From Osedax fenrisi (lineage: Eukaryota > Annelida > Polychaeta > Sabellida > Siboglinidae): 64,000 nucleotides of DNA. The stretch is taken from NCBI GenBank assembly GCA_964019155.1, contig OZ025243.1, positions 24,250,444-24,314,443 on the forward strand, in the 5' to 3' direction. The notes under the pieces are model-generated. The model made no database searches. It was not told the origin of the DNA and saw only the letters and a list, made by a program, of their open reading frames with translations. Positions 57,370 to 64,000 of the stretch are shown here, one piece after another; positions within the stretch are counted from its first letter, which is position 1, and each line of letters begins with the position of its first letter. A program made the translations under genes and the position numbers.

Positions 57370-60300
57370 TGATGAAAATGATGCTCAAATTCTACACTTT
57401 ACACACATAATATGCTTAATTTGCTTAATCTCGAGAATGATCTTGATCGTCTACTCGAGCATCAGTATGAGTCAACTCCCGCCAGATATCTCTATCGAGC
57501 ATGATGGTTCTTATCTCTTCCTTCTCTAAGAGACCAGTGTCCTTTTTAATACATCAACATATTTCAATCGTCGGCGACCTCTGTTAGCTTTGCCTTGTGT
57601 GTTCCCATAAAATGAGCGGGTGTGTTGATAGTTCCGGATGCCGTATACAGTGACCAGCCATTCTCATCCTTATGGATTTTATTTTGGATGAAACAAGAGG
57701 TAGCTACCATACTAGTTTACCATACACATTTTTATTTGTGGAGTGTTTTAGCCAAGATATATTTAGGGCTTTACGAAGCATTCGCGTATATGTGCCATCC
57801 AGTGATTTCTTCTGTTGAACAGTCAGTGTCCATGACTCAGATCCATAGGTTAGTACACTTTTTACAGTTTCTAGAAAGAGTATTTTTTTAAGTTTATCTT
57901 AGACTTCCATGTAACGTGCATGCTATGTAGTGCGTTCCATGCTTGAGCCTTTCTCACATTAATGTCCTTTTCTGACGAATTGATCCAAGAACCAAGGTAT
58001 TTGAAGTCTTTTTCGACTTGTAATGTTTGACCATCAGATCATTTTAAGACTATTGATTCAGGAGTGTTAAAGGCTATTACTTTGGTCTTTCTAGTATTCA
58101 GAAGTAGTCCTACTTTTTTTGCATTCAGACTCTACCCTTAGAAGTAACTCCCTGGCTTGACTTGCAGTGTTAGATAATAAGGCTATATCATCAGCAAAAT
58201 CTAAATCTGTTAAAACAGTTGGATGCAATCTTCGACTTCTGCGAGGGACAATAATAAATCCTAATTCCTCTTCATGTCCGTTGATTGCTTTTCTTAGTGC
58301 ATAATCTAGTACAATAATAAATAGACAAGGTGATAAAGTATCCCCTTGTAGAACTCCTGCTACAATGTCAAACTCTTCAGATACACCATCTGGTGAGCAT
58401 ACTTTGGTTCTAGTATTATCATAGCTCCCATTTATTGCATCGACAAGATTATCAGGTATTCCATATGATCTAAGTACTTTAGCCATATTGCCTCTATGTA
58501 TAGATTCAAATGCCTTCTTGAAATCAATAAATGTAAAGATAGCTGGTAAATTATTATCCTTAATTCCTTCCAGAATCCTTCTTATTGCTAGTATCTGGCC
58601 GACTGATGTTCGCTTCTGTCTGAATCCATTTTGATTGTGTCTAAGTAGAAGATATAATACCGGACGTATTCGATTTAGTATCATACGATTGTAAGTTTTG
58701 GCCAATATAGAGGTGAGGCTAATCCCACGGTAGTTATCAGCTTTGGTGAGATCTCCCGATTTAGGTACATGTACTATGTTAGAAATGTTCCATATGTCAG
58801 GCTGTTCACTGTTTATATATTACTTGTTTATGATATCAAGCACAATGTCATCAATTTGAACATAATTGAGTACTTCTGGCATTATACCATCTTCCCCAGC
58901 GCTTTTTCCAGATGTTATTGATAGTTTCGCTCTCTTATATTCATCAAGTGTAAATATGTCATCTTTTATATATAAGTTTAAAAAACTGGAGGTATTTCTT
59001 CGTTTTCATCTGCCACTTCAGGTGAGATCCCGAGAAGTTTTCTGAAGTGTTCATACCATAGAAAAACTCTATCCTCTGCACTATTACCATTTAACTGTGA
59101 TGATTGGGTGACTTTCCTGCCAGATATTTCATTGATAAAGTTCCAACTTTCTAGATATCTCATACCCAGATCAGCTTGCTCAATTACAATAACTTTCTTT
59201 TCCAACTCTTCGTCTTTAATTACTTTATACATTTGGAACATCTCTATTTTCTTTTGTTTGTATAGAGTTCGATTACTTTGGTATTCTTAACAAGTTATTT
59301 ATGTGCGGAAGTTATGGCTTCCCGAGCATTAATAATTCGTGGATCTCGAGAATTCAATTTCATTTTTAGTTTCAGAACTTGCCTCATGCATCCTACCGCT
59401 GTAACATTAGTTGTTTCCACCAACCGTTCATACCTTTCTGATATTGTTTCTTCATCTAGTCCCTGGATGTTAAACTTATTCCGTACTTCAACTGCATACC
59501 TCTCTTATAGTTTATATTGGTCCCTTAGATTGCTCCAAACATACTTGGTTTTACGCTTCGCAATCTGCTTTGATGCTCTGAGACTTATTGTCACATTCAC
59601 TACTACGATTCTGTGGGCTGATCCCAAAGATATGTAAGTGTTATATGCTTCGCAGTTTCTTATGCTTTTCTTCCATTTCTTTCTCACCAATATATAGTCA
59701 AGTTGGTGTTTCATCATGTATGGTGACATCCAGGTCCATAACTTTCCTCATTTTTTTCTAAATTGTGAGTTAGCTGGTATTCTTCCATCATTTCTATGAG
59801 CCGACTTCCATTATTATTTGTTGATGTATTGTAAGTGTATTGTACATCTTCTGGTCCCATCCTTGCATTCATATCACTTAATATGATTAATAAGATGTGG
59901 GATGGTACGTGTTCAATAGTTGTTCGAAGTTTCTCATAGAAAGTATTCTTGACTACTTCATCTTCATATTGACATGGTGCATATGTAACAATACTAGTTG
60001 ATACCAGATTACTTTGAAAGTTATCTATCATAATTCTATTCGTAACTCGTTTTATATTTATTAGACTTTTACTTGCCTCTTTTCTAATGATGATACCCAC
60101 GCCACCATTAGCTGCTTGTACTTGATTTCTCCATGCTGATACGGTGTATAGATCATATCCAGGGTCAACATCGTACCGGTTAATTTCTTGTTCCCTATCT
60201 GCTGAGTGTACTTTTCTATGTTCTTGTATATACCTACCGCATATAGATATATTATACTTTCGCATATTCGATGTAATCTCTTCTGTTTTTTGTAGTACCT

Positions 60301-60835
60301 TATCAACTTATCTGATAGCCAGAGTTTGTACATTGAAAGTTGCTATTTTTATATTTTTTCTACACTGTAATAATTTCGCCTTAGCATCTCGGCAAGTCTC
60401 AATCTCACCCCTCCCCGTAGGGTTTAAAGGTGCGACGTCATGAAATACCTGCGGATGTGCGACGCACATTGTGCGTTGTTTACATTAGCTGGTCTTCTGC
60501 GGACTCCCGCCGCTGAAAGTATAGGATTTGTTGTTGTTGTGTTCATACTTTTTCTATTCATTGCTAGTGGGTACAGGTGCACCCTAACGAGGGTCGCAAC
60601 TCCTCTCGTCAGGTTTATGGTGAGTTTTCCTTCTCATTCATCCGAGATCATTTATGATATTTTCACGTAACCCTGATCGGGTGGCTATCAGGTAATATAC
60701 CTTGCCAAAGGGAACTCTGGATTTTGTCCAGCACTGTTTATTGGTTATTCGCAGCTACACATTATATATAATGGTAATTCCCCTATCCGCAACCTGGGGA
60801 GCCGGTGGATGGGAGTTGTCATCACCAGACACCAC
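57370..60835 (-). pseudogene. RTE-like LINE, moderately decayed
   Basis: Read on the minus strand: a GC-rich leader (60835-60450), an endonuclease region 60333-59505 (YRYDV-type linker, NGGVGIIIRKEASKS, ILLIILSDMNARMGPEDV), and a reverse transcriptase region 58705-58091. The latter has GFRQKRTSVGQILAIRRILE, FTFIDFKKAFESI, GVLQGDTLSPCLF and DLDFADDIALLS, so the catalytic ADD is intact. A C-terminal region follows with RMAGHCIRHPELSTHPLILW. Several stops and shifts separate these parts, so the copy is dead. It is related to, but better preserved than, the copy at 37670. Confidence 0.87.
58091..58705 (-). pseudogene. Reverse transcriptase core of the RTE-like LINE
   Basis: A 204-residue open stretch covers the fingers and palm: LNRIRPVLYLLLRHNQNGFR, then FIDFKKAFESIHRGNMAKVL, VLQGDTLSPCLFIIVLDYAL and LTDLDFADDIALLSNTASQA. 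It is bounded by stops and shifts from its neighbours. Confidence 0.88.
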
Positions 60836-61070
60836 AATATGAAAATGAAATAATACACCATATAAGTGCATCTAAATCATACACCTAAATCATGTAATAC
60901 ACTTTACACAAATGACATACTTCATACAAATAATATATATAGAAAATACAATAAACAGACAATAAACCGAATACAATGCCTATATATATAGATAGATTAG
61001 ATAGATTAATAGTTTATTATATGTACGAATGATATGGGTATGTGGGATAGGGTTAGGGATAACGAGTAAG
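60836..61070. other. Spacer between LINE and capped element
   Basis: AT-rich, with AGATAGATTAGATAGATTAA at about 60990. Nothing else seen. Confidence 0.45.
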
Positions 61071-61280
61071 TAGGGGAGAGTGGGGGAACTTGAGCCGGCG
61101 GGTAACTTGAACCACCTCCAATATCAACACTTCTGCTTAACAAAACTTATGAAATACATACAGGATATTCATATTGTAAATATAAATACAACAAATAATT
61201 ATTTTTATTATAAATATATTTAATTAATTTTATATTTAAATTTATAGTTTTTCACAAGAAAATGTAAATAGGTATATATA

Positions 61281-61671
61281 CCCAGCAAACAATTTATCGA
61301 CGCTTTTGGACGCTTTTTCGACGCTTTTGAACGCTTTGATTCCGAATCGATATTAAGGTCGCTTTTTCGACGCTTTTGGGCGCTTCAGTTCCGAATCATA
61401 TTGAATTCGTCGCTTTATCGACGCTTATGGGCGCTTCAGTTCCGAATCATATTGAATTCGTCGCTTTATCGATGCTTTTGGGCGCTTCAGTTCCGAATCG
61501 ATATTGAATTCGTCGCAAATTCGACGCTTTTGGGCGCTTCAGTTCCGAATCGATATTGAATTCGTCGCAAATTCGACGCTTTTGGGCGCAAATTGTCATC
61601 AAAGTGACGAATTAATTCCGGAACTTTTAGGCGCATGGTGTCCAAAAGCGTCGAATATATTGTTTGCTGGG
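61281..61671. mobile_element. Nested MITE (CCCAGCAAACAAT ends) with 60-base repeats
   Basis: CCCAGCAAACAAT and ATTGTTTGCTGGG are inverted ends with TA on both sides. Between them about five units of CGACGCTTTTGGGCGCTTCA and TTCCGAATC-ATATTGAATTCGTCG are repeated in tandem. The terminal words match the palindromic element at 20272. Confidence 0.85.
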
Positions 61672-61839
61672 TACCTATATACTATTAAATTAATTTATTA
61701 TATTTAATTTGATCATAATCTTAATATTTAGAAGATATTAATATTATAGATAATTACATATTTAAACATATATACAGTATAAAATAATTTAAAAATTATT
61801 CTTTTTAATTATTTAAAATATATAATTAAATAAAATATG

Positions 61840-62996
61840 TAGTAGTAGTAGTAAGTAGTAATAATATTTATTTATACACAAAGATTAATATAAAATTCTA
61901 CAATGTGTTTTACTGTTTGTCGAACAATTTACAGGTGTGGGTTCCCGGATGATTTAACGATAATCCGTAAAAATAATATAATAAAATAACATTCTTAAAT
62001 ATAATAATATAATAATAATTTAATAACACGATTACATTTCAAAGAGGGTTAGATAAGCAGTATTTTAGTGGGGAACGTTTAAATAGCTCCTTGAGTTTAT
62101 ATTTGAAAGTTGTTATTGCCATATCTTCTTTGCGTATGGATTGGGGAAGTTTATTCCAGAGAGATGCACCTCTCTAGCTAAATCGTTTGTTACCGTACAT
62201 TCGTAATCGTGTAGTCGGTATGTCAAGTCTATATGTTTGTCTCAGTTGTCTGTTAGTGGTTTGTTTGTGAAGTAAAGTATGTAAATTATGAGGTTGAGTT
62301 GTTTTTGTAGTTTTGTAAAGTATAGTTAGTAGTTTAATGTTGATGTTGTCAATTGTAGGTAGCCAGTTTAGTGATTTCCGTAAGTTCGTAATGCTAGTAG
62401 TGTAATCTGTGTTTTTTAGATTAAAAATAATTCTAATAGTTCTATTTACTAATCGGTCAATATTGTTAGTAACTGTTTTGTTTTCTCCGTCTAGTAAAGA
62501 GTTACTGTATAGAAATCTGGACATTATCAGTGAATTTGATAGAATTATAGCTGTTTGTTTGGTTAAGTATGGTCTTAGTTTTTTTAAATTATATATATGA
62601 AAGGAAGAAGTTTGTTTCATTTTACTGATATGTTTAGTAAAGTCGAGTTTGTTAGTAAAGTGGAAACCTAAGTATTTTGTATTTTCAGTCGGTATTATAT
62701 TTATGTTATTTATATTTATTAGTGGAACTGTAGTATTGATCGTGGAATTGGTTATAAAGTTGATGAGTTCAGTTTTTGTTGGATTTAGTAATAAATTATT
62801 TTTTGTAAGCCAAATTTGCAGTGAGGTTAAACATGATTGTAAGTTAATTGAGTGAATGAATTGGGCGTGTAATTCTATGTCGTCAGCGTAAAGATTATAG
62901 TTCACGTGTGGGAAGTTAGTCAGTAGTTTGTTGAGTGGAAGTAAATAAATGGAAAATAGTATGGGAGAAAGAGTGGAACCCTATGGGACTCCATAC
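61840..62996 (-). pseudogene. CR1-like LINE fragment (5'-truncated)
   Basis: Starts inside the reverse transcriptase at YGVP-stop-GSTLSPILF, continues NYNLYADDIELHAQF (catalytic ADD) and runs to RLDIPTTRLRMYGNKRFS at 62174, then a 3' UTR and a (TAC)n-type tail near 61845. The Q of the conserved GVPQGS is a TAG. The RT part is otherwise open for 243 codons, so decay is slight. It inserted into the capped element. Confidence 0.85.
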
Positions 62997-63180
62997 TAAA
63001 TGTGGTAACTTGAACCAGCTAAAATGGGGTAACTTGAGCCGGCTCAAATTAACCATAAACGACCAAAATTAAAAAGTAAATTATTATAATAATTAAATTT
63101 TAACAATAAATAATTATTAAACTAATTTTATTTAATATAATATTTAATTTGTGTAAATTAAATTTTATTTAATATAATAA

Positions 63181-63590
63181 TTTGTGTTAATTAATTTTTT
63201 TTTTAATATAATATTTTGTTTTCATTATTTAAATATTTCATTATTATTATAACAATTACTATAAAATAATCATATTATATATTTAAGCCAGTACTATATA
63301 TATCTATAATATTAAACATATTTAATTTGTAGACCTATTTTAATACTATTTTATGGTGGTACAAGTTATAACTTGGGTATACCCCACATATTTGTGTTAA
63401 TTAATTTTTTTTTTAATATAATATTTTGTTTTCATTATTTAAATATTTCATTATTATTATAACAATTACTATAAAATAATCATATTATATATTTAAGCCA
63501 GTACTATATATATCTATAATATTAAACATATTTAATTTGTAAGACCTATTTTAATACTATTTTATGGTGGTACAAGTTACCCCACAAATG
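63181..63590. repeat. 210-base tandem duplication inside family J
   Basis: Units at 63181-63390 and 63391-63590 are nearly identical, including GCCAGTACTATATATATC. Each ends in a GGTACAAGTTA word of the family. Confidence 0.9.
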
Positions 63591-63789
63591 GGGTAACTTG
63601 AACCACTTTTAATTTTTGTATAATCTTAATTATTTGTTAATTAATAATTTGATTTTGTTTTTTTTATCTTAAAATCAATAGAATATATAATACTAAACTA
63701 ATAATATAATATGTTTTATATAGTAATATTTAAATTTGAATTATTGGCATAAATGTAAAAAGTGGTTCAAGTTCCCCCACTCTCCCCTA

Positions 63790-64000
63790 CATATAATGAG
63801 ACATTAAACACGGATGAACCCTGGGGATGAACAAAACAAAAAGGAAAAAATAGAATATATACAATAAAAAATATAATGAATTAATCATGCCTCTAAAATA
63901 TATAGGTAATATTTCCAACACATCTAATGCAATTTATATAGCCTACCTCATTTAACAAAATAATCATTCTGTTTACTTAGCTTACACAATATAATTAAAA
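63790..64000. other. AT-rich right flank of the window
   Basis: No frame, repeat or element end seen. Confidence 0.5.

Larger units (their letters stand above)
61071..63789. mobile_element. Capped element family J (GGTAACTTGAACC word), composite
   Basis: TAGGGGAGAGTGGGGGAACT at 61071 is answered by AGTTCCCCCACTCTCCCCTA at 63770-63789. The word GGTAACTTGAACC and its inverse recurs at 61100, 63002, 63030, near 63350, near 63575 and at the right end. The element contains a CCCAGCAAAC MITE and a CR1 fragment; without them it would be roughly 1.2 kb. No coding frame of its own. Confidence 0.85.

Noticed and set aside
58978..60443. Plus-strand frames opposite the RTE-like LINE
   Set aside because: Shadows; all endonuclease and reverse transcriptase motifs are on the minus strand.

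Overview
The window is nuclear DNA from an AT-rich eukaryote, most likely an animal. The evidence is spliced genes with short exons and GT-AG introns, a tRNA-Leu(CAA) gene with an intron, a tRNA-derived SINE, CR1- and RTE-like LINEs, a Ty3-like LTR element and many terminal-inverted-repeat elements. I cannot name the species. All gene models come from reading motifs and intron phases by eye.

Layout. 500-17017 (+): EXOSC9/RRP45, a core subunit of the RNA exosome, in 13 exons with matching phases. Its introns hold two SINEs, several MITEs and minisatellites, two of which are copies of exon ends. 17018-23289: AT-rich DNA with TTAA-flanked and palindromic MITEs, a hAT end and the tRNA-Leu gene (21457-21570). 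23290-29625: a cluster of related elements that share a TAGGGG-type end; one is split by a 3.1 kb insertion that contains a candidate two-exon gene on the minus strand. 29745-33800 (+): a nearly intact CR1-like LINE with a PHD-finger ORF1 and an endonuclease/reverse transcriptase ORF2. 34000-36421: a small TATA-driven unit, some possible exons and another capped element. 36477-40445: a TTAA-flanked element and a decayed RTE-like LINE. 43262-55807 (+): a seven-exon gene for an unrecognised single-pass membrane protein, with an internally deleted LTR retrotransposon (44186-47606, minus) in its first intron. 57370-60835 (-): a second RTE-like LINE. 61071-63789: a fourth capped element carrying a nested MITE and a CR1 fragment.

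The host genes are EXOSC9, the membrane-protein gene and the tRNA; nearly everything else with structure is mobile or tandem-repeat DNA. Two themes recur. One is a set of element families with the same terminal cap, in which a 12-14 base word repeated through each family differs from family to family. The other is 5' splice sites with T at +3 (all six in the membrane-protein gene read GTTAGT). Two recoding signals also stand out: a UGA-CUA junction between the LINE ORFs, and a UUUAAAC slippery site plus hairpin at the end of the LTR-element gag.
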